A DNA stretch of 47,428 nucleotides, from assembly GCA_001781105.1 (NCBI GenBank), contig MFKV01000005.1, positions 345-47,772 on the forward strand, given 5' to 3'. A model generated the notes under the pieces. That model worked only from the letters and a program-made list of their open reading frames with translations. It did not search any database and was not told the origin of the DNA. The translations under genes were made by a program, and so were the position numbers. The DNA comes from Candidatus Kaiserbacteria bacterium RIFCSPHIGHO2_01_FULL_54_36 (lineage in GTDB: Bacteria; Patescibacteriota; Minisyncoccia; Phycocordibacterales; UBA2100). Within the stretch, counting starts at the first letter, position 1. Each line of letters opens with the position of its first letter. Positions 30,908 to 38,949 of this stretch are shown piece after piece.

Positions 30908-31363
30908 ATGGAACAACCGACAAAAGCAATTTCTTGGAACGAGATAGAGGAGCTGGCACAAGAGCTTGCGGATGCAATTCGCGCAAGCGGCTTCAATCCT
31001 GATTATCTATTTGGCATCGCGGTTGGAGGATTGGTACCGCTCGCGCTTTTGTCCCGTGCATTGAAGGTCAAGAATGTTGTTACGATTTCCGCGCATGCAT
31101 ATGAGTTTGACAGCACAAAGCGCGGTGAACTCGTTGTCACACATATGCCGGCGATCGATGTGCAGGGGAAAAAAGTACTGCTAATCGACGAGATCGCCGA
31201 TTCGGGTGAGACGCTCACGCACCTAGCACGGCTTCTCAGAGAGCGCTGTAATATCGGGGAGCTCAAGACGGCGACGCTTGTGGTGCATCAGGAGCATTGC
31301 AAGAGTAGGCCAGACTTTTTTGTGTTAGCAACAGACCAGTGGGTAGTTTTTCCATGGGAATAA
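30908..31363 (+). CDS. Phosphoribosyltransferase (xanthine/hypoxanthine type)
   Basis: 151 residues starting MEQPTKAISWNEIEELAQEL. Type I PRTase: YLFGIAVGGLVPLALLSRAL at the N-terminus and the PRPP loop VLLIDEIADSGETLTHLARLL (VLLIDE-x-x-D-SG-x-T). Length and layout fit xanthine/guanine or hypoxanthine PRTases (purine salvage), but the base-specificity hood cannot be read with confidence. It starts 7 nt after the transporter stop. Its end overlaps the riboflavin kinase start, so the genes are likely co-translated. Confidence 0.85.
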   Translation: MEQPTKAISWNEIEELAQELADAIRASGFNPDYLFGIAVGGLVPLALLSRALKVKNVVTISAHAYEFDSTKRGELVVTHMPAIDVQGKKVLLIDEIADSGETLTHLARLLRERCNIGELKTATLVVHQEHCKSRPDFFVLATDQWVVFPWE

Positions 31364-31704
31364 ACATGTTGTTTACAGGCAGAGTACAAAAGGGGACAAA
31401 ACGCGCAGTTGCGCTCGGGTTTCCCACTATCAATATTCCACTCGACGATGCAGATGTATCAGGAATTTATGCTGCGCGAGTGCAGGCAGGAGAGAAAGTA
31501 TACGAAGCGGCCGCGTATGCCGACCAAAAACGAGGCGTACTCGAAGCGCATCTTTTGGATTTTGCAAAAGATCTGTACGGATGGAAAGTGACAATAAAAT
31601 TATTAAAAAAAATACGGGAGGACAAGAAATTTTCCGACGATGCAGGGCTCCGTATCGCGATAGCGGACGACGTTGCAAAAGTGCGCGAATACTTTAAGAA
31701 TTGA
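31354..31704 (+). CDS. Stand-alone riboflavin kinase
   Basis: 116 residues with the RFK fold: FTGRVQKGTKRAVALGFPTINI (the ATP/flavin site is GxxxGRxLGFPTxN), then GIYAARV, VLEAHLLDF (family: EVHLLDF) and FAKDLYGWKV. It phosphorylates riboflavin to FMN. Most bacteria fuse this domain to an FAD synthetase (RibF); here the adenylyltransferase half is absent and a RibL-like protein lies 2 kb downstream. The start at 31354 overlaps the PRTase end by 10 nt; 31366 is an alternative. Confidence 0.9.
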   Translation: MGINMLFTGRVQKGTKRAVALGFPTINIPLDDADVSGIYAARVQAGEKVYEAAAYADQKRGVLEAHLLDFAKDLYGWKVTIKLLKKIREDKKFSDDAGLRIAIADDVAKVREYFKN

Positions 31705-31708
31705 TGGC

Positions 31709-32335
31709 ATGTTCACCGGCGTTGTTGAAAAAACCTCGAAGATCGTGTCCGCGGAAATATGCGGGGGGTGCAGATGTGTTCGTATCCGCAAACCGCGTGA
31801 GTGGAAAGTATCAAATGGACAAAGCATATCGATCGACGGTATCTGCTCGACGGTCGTTTCTTTCGAAAAGCATTCTTTTGATGTGGAGTATATGCAAGAG
31901 ACGCTCTCAAAAACGACCGCAGCATCTTTCGCGAAAGATACCGTAGTAAATCTCGAACGATCGCTGAAGTACGGCGCGCGTGTAGAAGGGCATCTTATAC
32001 AGGGACATGTAGACGCGCGGATACGCCTTGCTGCCACGGTAGAGAAAGGAAGGTCGCGCGAAATTATCGTTGCCACTCCGCGTGCACTGGGGAAGCGGAT
32101 TACGGTGCACGGATCCATTGCTCTCAATGGAGTGAGCCTTACGGTAGCCCGCAAGCGCGGCGCCACGATCGCGGTCGCGCTAATTCCGCACACAACTACT
32201 CATACGAATCTTGGTCTTCTATCCGTGGGCGATATGGTCAATATAGAGCTCGATCACAGCGCTCTTCTGGTGAGGCGGGTTGCCCGTGGTAGAGTGGTGC
32301 GCAATGCAACGAAAAGAATATACAAAAAGGATTAA
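31709..32335 (+). CDS. ribE: Riboflavin synthase (alpha chain)
   Basis: 208 residues with the duplicated lumazine-binding fold. Repeat 1 starts MFTGVVEKTSKIVS and contains SISIDGICSTVV; repeat 2 contains GHLIQGHVDARIRL and SIALNGVSLTV. It dismutates two 6,7-dimethyl-8-ribityllumazine molecules to riboflavin. The MFTG(V/I)(V/I) start is invariant in the family and fixes 31709, 5 nt after the kinase. The 3' end overlaps ribH by 32 nt. Confidence 0.95.
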   Translation: MFTGVVEKTSKIVSAEICGGCRCVRIRKPREWKVSNGQSISIDGICSTVVSFEKHSFDVEYMQETLSKTTAASFAKDTVVNLERSLKYGARVEGHLIQGHVDARIRLAATVEKGRSREIIVATPRALGKRITVHGSIALNGVSLTVARKRGATIAVALIPHTTTHTNLGLLSVGDMVNIELDHSALLVRRVARGRVVRNATKRIYKKD

Positions 32336-32771
32336 GCCACGGGATGCCTCGAGGCTTACGGTCGGGATCGTAGTCTCCCGTTTCAACGCAGATATCACCG
32401 AGCGTATGCTCAAAGGCGCGCTTGAAGTACTTCATCTTTCCAAAGTCAGAGAGGATAACATCTCCATAGTGCAAGTGCCGGGAAGCTTCGAGATCCCATT
32501 CGGTTGTCTCAAACTTCTCAAAAAGAAAAAGCCAGACGCAATAGTCGCGCTCGGCTGTATCATAAGGGGTGAGACGAAGCACGATGAGTATCTCGCGTCA
32601 GCCGTTTCGCACGGAATAATAGATCTCATTCTTCACCACAGGGTTCCCATCTCGTTTGGTGTCATCACGACGAATAATCTGGCGCAGGCGAAAGTGCGTT
32701 CGAGTGGGAAAACGAATAAGGGGGGCGAAGCGGCGAGAGCCGCACTTGGTATGGCATTATTGTCAGTATGA
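32304..32771 (+). CDS. ribH: 6,7-dimethyl-8-ribityllumazine synthase
   Basis: 155 residues. VGIVVSRFNADITERMLKGAL (family: SRFN), VPGSFEIPFGCLKL, IVALGCIIRGETKHDEYLASAVSHGI (GxVIRGxTxHxxY) and PISFGVITTNNLAQA are diagnostic. It condenses the ribityl-aminopyrimidine with 3,4-dihydroxybutanone phosphate, making the substrate of riboflavin synthase. The genes for earlier steps (ribA, ribB, ribD) are not in the window. It overlaps ribE and the next gene (ATGA overlap). Confidence 0.95.
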   Translation: MQRKEYTKRIKPRDASRLTVGIVVSRFNADITERMLKGALEVLHLSKVREDNISIVQVPGSFEIPFGCLKLLKKKKPDAIVALGCIIRGETKHDEYLASAVSHGIIDLILHHRVPISFGVITTNNLAQAKVRSSGKTNKGGEAARAALGMALLSV

Positions 32772-33733
32772 AATACCCCATTGCGTTTTTTGGCCCGTCA
32801 CTCATCTTTATAGCCGCCGCGCTCTGGGCGACCGACGCACCCTTCCGCTCGCATCTCACGCAGACGCTCTCCTCCAATTTCATCGTACTCGCCGAGCACG
32901 CGGTTGACCTCCTCATCGCGCTCCCGATACTCGTGTGGGGATGGCGGGAGCTCAAAAATCTCTCAAGGCGCGAGTGGCTTGCCGTCGTCTTCATCGCGGT
33001 CGGCGGCTCCGCGCTCGCTTCCGTCGCATTCACCCAATCATTTCACTATGTGAATCCTTCTGTCTCCATCCTTCTACAAAAAGTGCAACCGCTTATCGCC
33101 ATCGCGCTCGCGTGGTTTTTCCTCGGCGAGCGCTTGAGCAAGAATTTTTGGGTCTGGACGGCAACGGCGCTCTTCGGCGCGTATCTCGTGAGCTTCCCCG
33201 GTCTTGTGCCGCAGCTCTACGAAGGCGAAGCATTCAATCCCAACACAATGGGAGTGATCCTTGCGCTTACCGCGGCCGTGCTGTGGGGAGCTTCGACGGT
33301 ATTTGGTAAATTTGTGCTGCAAAAAGTCTCGTTCCAGATGATGACGAGCCTACGCTTCGTCGGTGCGTTCATATTTTTGGCGATTTTGACGTCTGCACAG
33401 CATTCATTTCCGGCAGCAGGCACGATGACGTATACCGACATGGTTTTCATCGGCATCATCGCCGTCACTTCGGGAGTCTTCTCGCTCTTTATCTACTACT
33501 ACGGATTGCAATTCACCCGCGCTTCGATCGCGACGATCGCTGAGCTCGGCTTTCCGCTTGCCGCCGTCTTCGTCAACGCGTATTTCATCGCAAGCGCTCC
33601 CGTGCCAGGCGCTTTCTTAGGGCTTGTCGCCGGCCAATGGCTCGGCACGGCACTGCTACTCTTCGCCATGCTCATGCTCTCGCGAGTGAATCAAGAATCA
33701 ACCGCCATCGAGCTTCCCGCCGCTCGGATGTAG
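32768..33733 (+). CDS. EamA/DMT-family transporter
   Basis: 321 residues with about ten TM helices in two EamA repeats (repeat 1 about 1-140, repeat 2 about 150-300). [14 protein letters not shown] near the start and [12 protein letters not shown] at the second repeat are typical. Drug/metabolite transporters move small metabolites; the 4-nt overlap with ribH suggests a link to flavins or their precursors, which is inference. The C-terminal end is short and cytoplasmic. Confidence 0.85.
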   Translation: MKYPIAFFGPSLIFIAAALWATDAPFRSHLTQTLSSNFIVLAEHAVDLLIALPILVWGWRELKNLSRREWLAVVFIAVGGSALASVAFTQSFHYVNPSVSILLQKVQPLIAIALAWFFLGERLSKNFWVWTATALFGAYLVSFPGLVPQLYEGEAFNPNTMGVILALTAAVLWGASTVFGKFVLQKVSFQMMTSLRFVGAFIFLAILTSAQHSFPAAGTMTYTDMVFIGIIAVTSGVFSLFIYYYGLQFTRASIATIAELGFPLAAVFVNAYFIASAPVPGAFLGLVAGQWLGTALLLFAMLMLSRVNQESTAIELPAARM

Positions 33734-33740
33734 AGGCGCC

Positions 33741-34148
33741 ATGACACGCATCATGGTCTTTGGGACGTTCGATATGGTCCACATCGGACACGTAGATTTT
33801 TTCCGGCAGGCACGAGGGTTGGCCAAGAAACCACATTTGATTGTCTCAGTGGCGCGGGACAACGTAGTTACGCGGATCAAAGGGGAGCGGCCGCGAAGGA
33901 ATGAAAAGCAACGCCATTCACTCGTTGCACGCAATACGCTGGTCGATGAGGCAGTGCTTGGCCAGGAAGAAGGCTACATCGAGCACATCATTGATGCCAA
34001 GCCCGATATCATTGCGCTTGGGTATGACCAGGGTGGGGAGTATGTGGATCGGCTCGAGCGCGACTTGCTCAATTTCGGTAAGAAGATAAGGATAGTAAGG
34101 CTTGAAGCATTCAAGCCGGAGAAATACAAAACCTCAAAATTGCTTTAA
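33741..34148 (+). CDS. Cytidylyltransferase-like nucleotidyltransferase, probable FAD synthetase (RibL-like)
   Basis: 135 residues. The HIGH-type nucleotide site is [20 protein letters not shown], then SVARDNVV[15 protein letters not shown], [13 protein letters not shown] and [10 protein letters not shown]. Glycerol-3-phosphate cytidylyltransferases and archaeal FAD synthetases (RibL) share this pattern; the archaeal enzymes have the LGPDQ/LGYDQ motif and a similar length. Because the cluster has a stand-alone riboflavin kinase and no RibF adenylyltransferase, FMN adenylylation to FAD is the likeliest role. Confidence 0.75.
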   Translation: MTRIMVFGTFDMVHIGHVDFFRQARGLAKKPHLIVSVARDNVVTRIKGERPRRNEKQRHSLVARNTLVDEAVLGQEEGYIEHIIDAKPDIIALGYDQGGEYVDRLERDLLNFGKKIRIVRLEAFKPEKYKTSKLL

Positions 34149-34217
34149 TCCCTTTTCTCCTCGTAAGTCTTATTCGCCCGAATAAGGCCTATAAGGATGC
34201 GAATGTCGATCCTACGT

Positions 34218-34223
34218 TATACT
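34218..34223 (+). promoter_or_regulatory. -10 box of ruvX
   Basis: TATACT, 6 nt before the ATG at 34230. It lies inside a longer alternative frame that starts at 34197. Confidence 0.6.
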
Positions 34224-34229
34224 CAGGCA

Positions 34230-34616
34230 ATGCGATATTTGGGGGTAGATTATGGGGCAAAACGCATTGGCCTTGCAGTATCGACTGAAGGTATAGCATT
34301 CCCACACAGTACTATTCCGAATGACGGAAGCGTCTTTGTGGTACTTGGAGAGATCATTGCAAAAGAAAAAGTGGTGAGCATTATCGTCGGCGATACGCGC
34401 TCTTTTGGCGGGCATGAAAATCCTGTCACCAAAGACGCAGAGGATTTTATCAAGCGGCTCAAAAAAGAGACCGGTCTGCCGGTCGTAGCGGCATGGGAAG
34501 CAGGAAGCTCTATCGAAGCTTCGCGTTACGCCCCGGAGAATCAATCACACGACGACAGCGCCGCGGCAGCCATCATCTTGCAGCGCTTTCTCGATACCAA
34601 AGGTAGAATACAGTAA
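34230..34616 (+). CDS. ruvX: YqgF/RuvX-family Holliday junction resolvase-like nuclease
   Basis: 128 residues starting MRYLGVDYGAKRIGLAVS, the RNase-H-like first strand with the catalytic Asp. VSIIVGDTRSFGGHEN (usual VGLPLxxxG), then FIKRLKKETGLPVVAAWEAGSSIEA and DDSAAAAIILQRFLD complete the fold. Members process rRNA 5' ends or act on junctions. The longer frame from 34197 is set aside because of the -10 box. It is followed by the next gene's promoter within 4 nt. Confidence 0.9.
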   Translation: MRYLGVDYGAKRIGLAVSTEGIAFPHSTIPNDGSVFVVLGEIIAKEKVVSIIVGDTRSFGGHENPVTKDAEDFIKRLKKETGLPVVAAWEAGSSIEASRYAPENQSHDDSAAAAIILQRFLDTKGRIQ

Positions 34617-34620
34617 CCAT

Positions 34621-34962
34621 ATGGAAGAAAATAAGTCAGAAATTCAATACGAGGATTTTGCGAGGCTTGATATCAGGATGGGGACTGTTGTGGCAGCAGA
34701 GCTCGTCCCCGAGACAGACAAGCTCATTAAGTGCACGATAGATTTTGGCGAACTCGGGAAGCGGACGATCGTTTCTGGTATCGCACAATGGAAAAAGCCC
34801 GAAGATCTGGTCGGCAAGCAACTGCCGTATATCGTAAATCTTGCGCCGCGCGTTCTGAAGGGTGTTGAGAGCCAGGGAATGCTACTTGCGGCCTCCGACG
34901 AGAATGGCGTTGCGCTCCTCGCGCTCGAGCGGAATGTTCCCAACGGTACCCGACTTCGCTAA
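34621..34962 (+). CDS. Stand-alone tRNA-binding domain protein
   Basis: 113 residues with the OB-fold tRNA-binding domain found at the C-terminus of methionyl-tRNA synthetase and in CsaA: FARLDIRMGTVVAAELVPETDKLIKCTIDFG, RTIVSGIAQWKKPEDLVGKQ, VNLAPRVLKGVESQGMLLAA. It could act in trans on MetRS or as a tRNA-binding chaperone. TACAGT (34609-34614) ends exactly 6 nt before the ATG. Confidence 0.88.
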   Translation: MEENKSEIQYEDFARLDIRMGTVVAAELVPETDKLIKCTIDFGELGKRTIVSGIAQWKKPEDLVGKQLPYIVNLAPRVLKGVESQGMLLAASDENGVALLALERNVPNGTRLR

Positions 34963-35008
34963 AGCTTCGAAGGGCAGGCCAAACTGAAATAGTGGCTTTA
35001 AAACAGGG

Positions 35009-35014
35009 TATACT
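35009..35014 (+). promoter_or_regulatory. -10 box of the pilM operon
   Basis: TATACT, 8 nt before the pilM ATG. It is the only promoter seen for pilM-pilN-pilO. Confidence 0.5.
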
Positions 35015-35022
35015 TACGAGTA

Positions 35023-36138
35023 ATGCAACTCAAAGGTGGCTTGCAGTCTTTTTCGCGCACGCTTGCGCGGTGGTTCCCTACGCCGCAGCTTGTGTATCCG
35101 CGAGCGGCCGGTATCGATATTTCCGACGCATCCATTAAGTGGCTCGTGCTCGCGCCCTATAAGAGCCGCTATCGCCTGGCAAGTTATGGAGAGCAGCCGC
35201 TCCCCGAAGGCGCAGTCAAGAGCGGCATCATCCAAGATGCGCAAGCGCTCACACGGGCACTTATAGAAACAAAAAAACATCTCGGCGGCATAGATTGTGC
35301 GCACGCTGCCCTGCCCGAAGAGGCAGCATACGTCTTTGAGATGCACGTACCTGAAGGCACAGCGCACGACCAGGCGGCAAGCATGATCGAATTCGGCTTC
35401 GAGGGTCGTGTGCCAATCGCGCCAGGTGGAGCAGTTTTTGATTTTGATATCATTCAGAAGCACGACGATGGGGTAGGAGAGGACATTGGAGTCGCGGTCT
35501 TTGCCCGCGAGCTAGCAGAAAGCTACGTCTCTGCTTTTAGCGCCGCCGGCATCAACCTTCTTTCGCTCGAGATCGAAGCGCGCTCCATCGCGCGCGCCGT
35601 TTCGAGCGGCGAGCGAGATGAGCCCATTACGCTTCTAGTAGATTTCGGGCGGGCGCGCACGGGATTTGCTGTCTTAAAAAAGGGAATCCCGATCTTTACC
35701 TCCACCGTTGAGGTCGGCGGCGACATGATCACGCGCACGATAATAGAGAAACTTTCTCTCTCGCCTGAGGACACGCAAAAATTCAAAAATGACCAAGGGC
35801 TATTGGCAGATGCGGGACCGAAATCTCCTGAGGTTGAAGCGATCATCGGCACCGCATCAGCACTTGCCGATGAAGTTGCGCGCCACTACCACTACTGGGA
35901 TACGAGAAGAAATGAGCACGGCGAGCGCATGACGCCGGTCGGGCGCGTCATACTGGTAGGCGGCAGCGCCAACCTCAAAGGCCTTCCCGACTACATCGCA
36001 GGCCGTGTGCAGGCACCGACCGCTGTTGCCGATATCTGGCAGCACATATGCAATTTCGACGAATACATCCCGCCCATTGACCGCCGCGGGGCACTCCAAT
36101 ATGCGACCGCCGCAGGGCTCGCACTTCGATCTTCATAA
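35023..36138 (+). CDS. pilM: Type IV pilus assembly protein PilM
   Basis: 371 residues. Actin-like ATPase fold: AGIDISDASIKWLVLA (phosphate 1), LLVDFGRARTGFAVLKKG (phosphate 2) and VILVGGSANLKGLPDYIAGR (adenosine site). PilM sits on the cytoplasmic face and binds the PilN N-terminus. The residues before AGIDIS (about 1-30, SLQSFSRTLARWFPTPQ) form an unusually long amphipathic lead. It is followed by pilN and pilO, as in the standard alignment subcomplex. Confidence 0.92.
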   Translation: MQLKGGLQSFSRTLARWFPTPQLVYPRAAGIDISDASIKWLVLAPYKSRYRLASYGEQPLPEGAVKSGIIQDAQALTRALIETKKHLGGIDCAHAALPEEAAYVFEMHVPEGTAHDQAASMIEFGFEGRVPIAPGGAVFDFDIIQKHDDGVGEDIGVAVFARELAESYVSAFSAAGINLLSLEIEARSIARAVSSGERDEPITLLVDFGRARTGFAVLKKGIPIFTSTVEVGGDMITRTIIEKLSLSPEDTQKFKNDQGLLADAGPKSPEVEAIIGTASALADEVARHYHYWDTRRNEHGERMTPVGRVILVGGSANLKGLPDYIAGRVQAPTAVADIWQHICNFDEYIPPIDRRGALQYATAAGLALRSS

Positions 36139-36141
36139 GTC

Positions 36142-36657
36142 ATGAGCAATCTCCTTCCACATAGCGCTCAGCTTGCAGTATGGAGGACGTATCGTACACG
36201 CTACATCATTATGGGCTCGCTCGTCGCGCTCGGTGTCGCAGCGCTCTGCGCCCTCACACTGCTGCCAAGCTACTTGGCGCTCCATAGTGGAAGCGAACAA
36301 GCGACCAGCACTCCGGAGAAGATCGCATATGCGAAAGATAGGGAAGCGATCAGGCGCGTGCAATCACTTCTTGCGGTCCTCTCTCCGCTTGTAGCGGCGA
36401 CCACGACGCCGACTGCAGCTATCGAAAGGGCGCTCTCTTTGCGGCCTGCTACTGTCAAGATTGACCACATTGCATATACAGGAGGCAACGGAGGTTCGCT
36501 CATGATCGTTGGCTCGGCCACTACGCGCGAAGCGATCAACGGGTACCGCCAAGTTCTTGCAGCCGAACCACTCTTCAAAAGTGTATCTATCCCTGTGGGC
36601 GACCTTACGAGCGCACCGGGCAGTCAGTTCTCGGTGAGCCTCTCTGGAGATTTTTGA
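36142..36657 (+). CDS. pilN: PilN-like pilus inner-membrane protein
   Basis: 171 residues, one TM helix at about 22-46 (YIIMGSLVALGVAALCALTLLPSYLAL), then a helical linker and a ferredoxin-like domain (KIDHIAYTGGNGGSLMIVGSATTREAI, the FTGxA-like core). Low identity is usual; the position between pilM (3 nt) and the PilO-like gene (1 nt) decides the call. The conserved N-terminal PilM-binding motif is only loosely present (MSNLLPHSAQ, compare INLLP), where NLLP is retained. Confidence 0.8.
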   Translation: MSNLLPHSAQLAVWRTYRTRYIIMGSLVALGVAALCALTLLPSYLALHSGSEQATSTPEKIAYAKDREAIRRVQSLLAVLSPLVAATTTPTAAIERALSLRPATVKIDHIAYTGGNGGSLMIVGSATTREAINGYRQVLAAEPLFKSVSIPVGDLTSAPGSQFSVSLSGDF

Positions 36658-36658
36658 T

Positions 36659-37195
36659 ATGCGCTACCGCACCTATCTTGCCTGGTCACTTCTCGCTCTT
36701 GCGCTTGTCGCATGGGCTGCGGTCGGATTGTTCGGGTGGATTATCTATGCGGACGAAGAGGCGCGTATAGAGCAGGCAACGAATGCACAAAATGAATCAC
36801 TGGAGCGGGCGACTACGGTACGTACACACGCGATCGCGCTCGACACAGCAGTGCAGAGTACGCAGCTTAATAGTTTTCTTGATGTCGACGTGGGCGCTGT
36901 CGCCTCGATGATAGAGGAGGTGGGCAAAGCTGCAGGCATTGCCGTAAAGTTGGGAAATGCGGTGCCAGAAAATGTTCCGATGACCTCAGAAACACTTCCG
37001 ATTGAAGCGATCGGATTCACCGTGGAGGCAGACGGCACATTTGCTGCGCTCATGCATCTTGCCCAGTTGTACGAGAAGCTGCCGCTCCCTTCCACCGTGA
37101 CACGTATCGATCTCGAACACGCGCCTGGCTCAGGAACTCAGTGGCACATGAACGCTTCGATCCGCGTCTTAACAACCTCAGATGTCTCGTCATGA
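36659..37195 (+). CDS. pilO: PilO-like pilus inner-membrane protein
   Basis: 178 residues. One TM helix at about 8-29 (AWSLLALALVAWAAVGLFGWII), a coiled stretch (30-65) and a C-terminal alpha/beta domain (PIEAIGFTVEADGTFAALMHLAQLYEKLPLP). PilO pairs with PilN in the alignment complex. Its stop overlaps the next start in ATGA. The assignment depends mainly on gene order and topology. Confidence 0.75.
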   Translation: MRYRTYLAWSLLALALVAWAAVGLFGWIIYADEEARIEQATNAQNESLERATTVRTHAIALDTAVQSTQLNSFLDVDVGAVASMIEEVGKAAGIAVKLGNAVPENVPMTSETLPIEAIGFTVEADGTFAALMHLAQLYEKLPLPSTVTRIDLEHAPGSGTQWHMNASIRVLTTSDVSS

Positions 37196-37524
37196 AATTC
37201 GGCGGCGACATGTTGAAAAATATTGGAGAGACGATCAAGAATCGCCATGAGCCGGAAGAGATCCGCCGTTTCTCCGATCTGTATTGGTACTCGCTTCTCA
37301 TCTCCGCCTTCGTCGTTCTTATACTCGTATTTTTGTATAGCACATGGGCCCTTCTGCGGATCTTGAACGACCTGAGCTCCGCCCCCGACACTTCGGGCCC
37401 CCCGCCCCCCGCTCTCAATCGCGCGGAACTCAATGCGGTCATCCAAGAATTCGAGTCACGAGAGACAGAATTTGAAAACTTGAAAGCAGCCCGTGCCCCC
37501 GCACGAACCGACCCGTCGCGTTGA
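37192..37524 (+). CDS. Small membrane protein at the end of the pilMNO operon
   Basis: 110 residues starting MKFGGDMLKNIGETIKNRHEPEEI, with one TM helix at about 33-56 (YSLLISAFVVLILVFLYSTWALL) and a Pro-rich then helical tail. It occupies the place of pilP but has no recognisable PilP domain or lipoprotein cysteine. Translational coupling (ATGA) to pilO implies a pilus role. Function unknown. Confidence 0.65.
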   Translation: MKFGGDMLKNIGETIKNRHEPEEIRRFSDLYWYSLLISAFVVLILVFLYSTWALLRILNDLSSAPDTSGPPPPALNRAELNAVIQEFESRETEFENLKAARAPARTDPSR

Positions 37525-37562
37525 CCGTACGCGCTTGCGCGGCTAGGATTGGAGAGTTCGCT

Positions 37563-37634
37563 GCCCTCGTAGTTTAATGGATAAAACTCCGGACTTCTAA
37601 GCCGGCTATGGGGGTTCGATTCCCTCCGGGGGCA
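37563..37634 (+). tRNA. tRNA-Arg(TCT)
   Basis: 72 nt. Acceptor GCCCTCG/CGGGGGC (one wobble), anticodon stem CCGGA/GCCGG (outer positions imperfect) with loop CTTCTAA giving TCT, T loop TTCGATT. CCA is not encoded. It is convergent with tRNA-Val, 16 nt away. Confidence 0.93.
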
Positions 37635-37650
37635 AAATAAAATAGGTGAG

Positions 37651-37723
37651 TGGGCGGTACAGGACTCGAACCTGTGACCTTTCGCGTGTAAAGCGATTGC
37701 TCTACCAACTGAGCTAACCGCCC
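37651..37723 (-). tRNA. tRNA-Val(TAC)
   Basis: 73 nt on the minus strand. Acceptor GGGCGGT/ACCGCCC, D arm GCTC/GAGC, anticodon loop TTTACAC giving TAC, T arm ACAGG-TTCGAGT-CCTGT, discriminator A. The outer anticodon-stem pair is A-A. CCA is not encoded. Confidence 0.93.
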
Positions 37724-37773
37724 ATGTGCCTGATTGTAGCCGATTTATCCACCGCACACAATTGAACCCCCAT

Positions 37774-37794
37774 GGTATACTTTTTTAGTATACC
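37774..37794. promoter_or_regulatory. Inverted repeat upstream of the HTH/endonuclease-like gene
   Basis: GGTATACT (37774-37781) and AGTATACC (37787-37794) form a perfect inverted repeat around TTTTT, 11 nt before the ATG at 37806. It contains TATACT-like -10 words in both directions and is a plausible operator or bidirectional start site. Confidence 0.6.
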
Positions 37795-37805
37795 GTTTAG
37801 CAAGT

Positions 37806-38465
37806 ATGAAATCAGAAGAAAAAAAGAAGGCGATTCTTCTGCGCGAGCAGGGGGGATCTATCAAAGAAATAGCGCGTGATCTAGGTGTCGCGGTGTCGAG
37901 CGTTAGTCTCTGGGTTCGCAGCATAGTACTAAGCTCTCGACAGCGGCAGCTACTTACCAAAAGAGGCTTTAGCGTCGATGCCATCGAGAAAAGAAGGACG
38001 GCTCGTATCGGGCGCACACAAAGACAGCGGCAGGAATTAATGGATACGGCGAGCAAGATGATAAAAAGATTATCGCAGCGCGAGCTGTGGCTCATTGGGA
38101 TCGCGCTGTATTGGGGCGAAGGTGGCAAGACCAATCACGGGGCGGCTCGTATATCGAACAGTGACCCAGCTGTGATCCAGATCATGATGCGTTTTTTCCG
38201 CGAAATTTGTAAAGTACCGGATGAGAAGTTCAATGGTCACGTACATACATTCTCCCACCTTAATGCGGAAGTGGCTGAAAGATACTGGTCTGGTATTACT
38301 GGAATTTCAAGGAATAAATTCTACAAGACTTATTCAAAACCAAGTATCGCCTCAAAAGGCAAAAAAGATTCATTGCCGTACGGCACTTTCCAAATATATG
38401 TAAACAACACTAAACTGTTTTTTACTATCATGGGTTGGATCGAACGGTTGAAAACCTTTGGTTGA
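37806..38465 (+). CDS. HTH protein with LAGLIDADG-like C-terminal domain
   Basis: 219 residues. Residues about 5-45 are a Hin-like helix-turn-helix (AILLREQGGSIKEIARDLGVAVSSVSLWVR). After a charged linker, residues about 90-219 have RELWLIGIALYWGEGGKTNHGAARISNSDPAVIQIMMRFF, a pattern like LAGLIDADG homing-type domains with the acidic residue at YWGEG, repeated with fewer matches later (GTFQIYVNNTKLFFTIMGWIERL). Proteins of this build are widespread in Patescibacteria and uncharacterised; a nuclease or a regulator are both possible. Confidence 0.7.
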   Translation: MKSEEKKKAILLREQGGSIKEIARDLGVAVSSVSLWVRSIVLSSRQRQLLTKRGFSVDAIEKRRTARIGRTQRQRQELMDTASKMIKRLSQRELWLIGIALYWGEGGKTNHGAARISNSDPAVIQIMMRFFREICKVPDEKFNGHVHTFSHLNAEVAERYWSGITGISRNKFYKTYSKPSIASKGKKDSLPYGTFQIYVNNTKLFFTIMGWIERLKTFG

Positions 38466-38565
38466 ACCCCCAGCGCGCACAAAATCTGTTTCGGGAAAAG
38501 AAAGCAAGAGCTTGACTTTATAGTCTCATTCATGGCTTAATGGCCGTCGGCTCACTTCAAACGCG

Positions 38566-38922
38566 ATGGAGATGGAAATGGACGCGAAAGACGTTGCTAA
38601 CCGAGTGGCTAAGGGCGCAAAACGCTACGACCAGCAGAAACCTGATTGGTGGTCAACGAAGAACATTGACATCGAATCGCTGCATCAAGGGCATCCGAGA
38701 GCAGATGTCGTCGGCCAGAATCGGAAGAACGAGGCGGATTGGAATGGTCAGTTCGACTATTCCGTCCTCGGCTTGGGCAGCATTCAAGAAGCGGCCGCCG
38801 AAGGTTTCTACTTTACAGTGGACGAGGACGGGTTCACCGACTCAAAATCTGACACTGTGAAAGAGAATGAACTTCTCACGGAGGCGTGGAGACAAGAGAT
38901 TCTTGCACGTCGTCGTTCATGA
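38566..38922 (+). CDS. Hypothetical acidic protein, 118 aa
   Basis: Not recognised. Soluble, with Trp-rich segments (QQKPDWWSTKNIDIES, NEADWNGQFDYSVLGLG) and a helical C-terminus. Three in-frame ATGs occur at 38566, 38572 and 38578; the last is best placed behind GGAG (38568-38571), so the true start may be 38578. A TTGACT hexamer lies about 50 nt upstream, with no good -10. It precedes the membrane protein gene by 27 nt. Confidence 0.55.
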   Translation: MEMEMDAKDVANRVAKGAKRYDQQKPDWWSTKNIDIESLHQGHPRADVVGQNRKNEADWNGQFDYSVLGLGSIQEAAAEGFYFTVDEDGFTDSKSDTVKENELLTEAWRQEILARRRS

Positions 38923-38949
38923 ATCACCAAATAGCCAAAGGAGGCTAGA

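Noticed and set aside
37050-37757. A 235-codon minus-strand frame opposite pilO and the tRNAs
   Set aside because: It runs antisense through pilO, a tRNA-Arg and tRNA-Val; the apparent protein is read from tRNA sequence.
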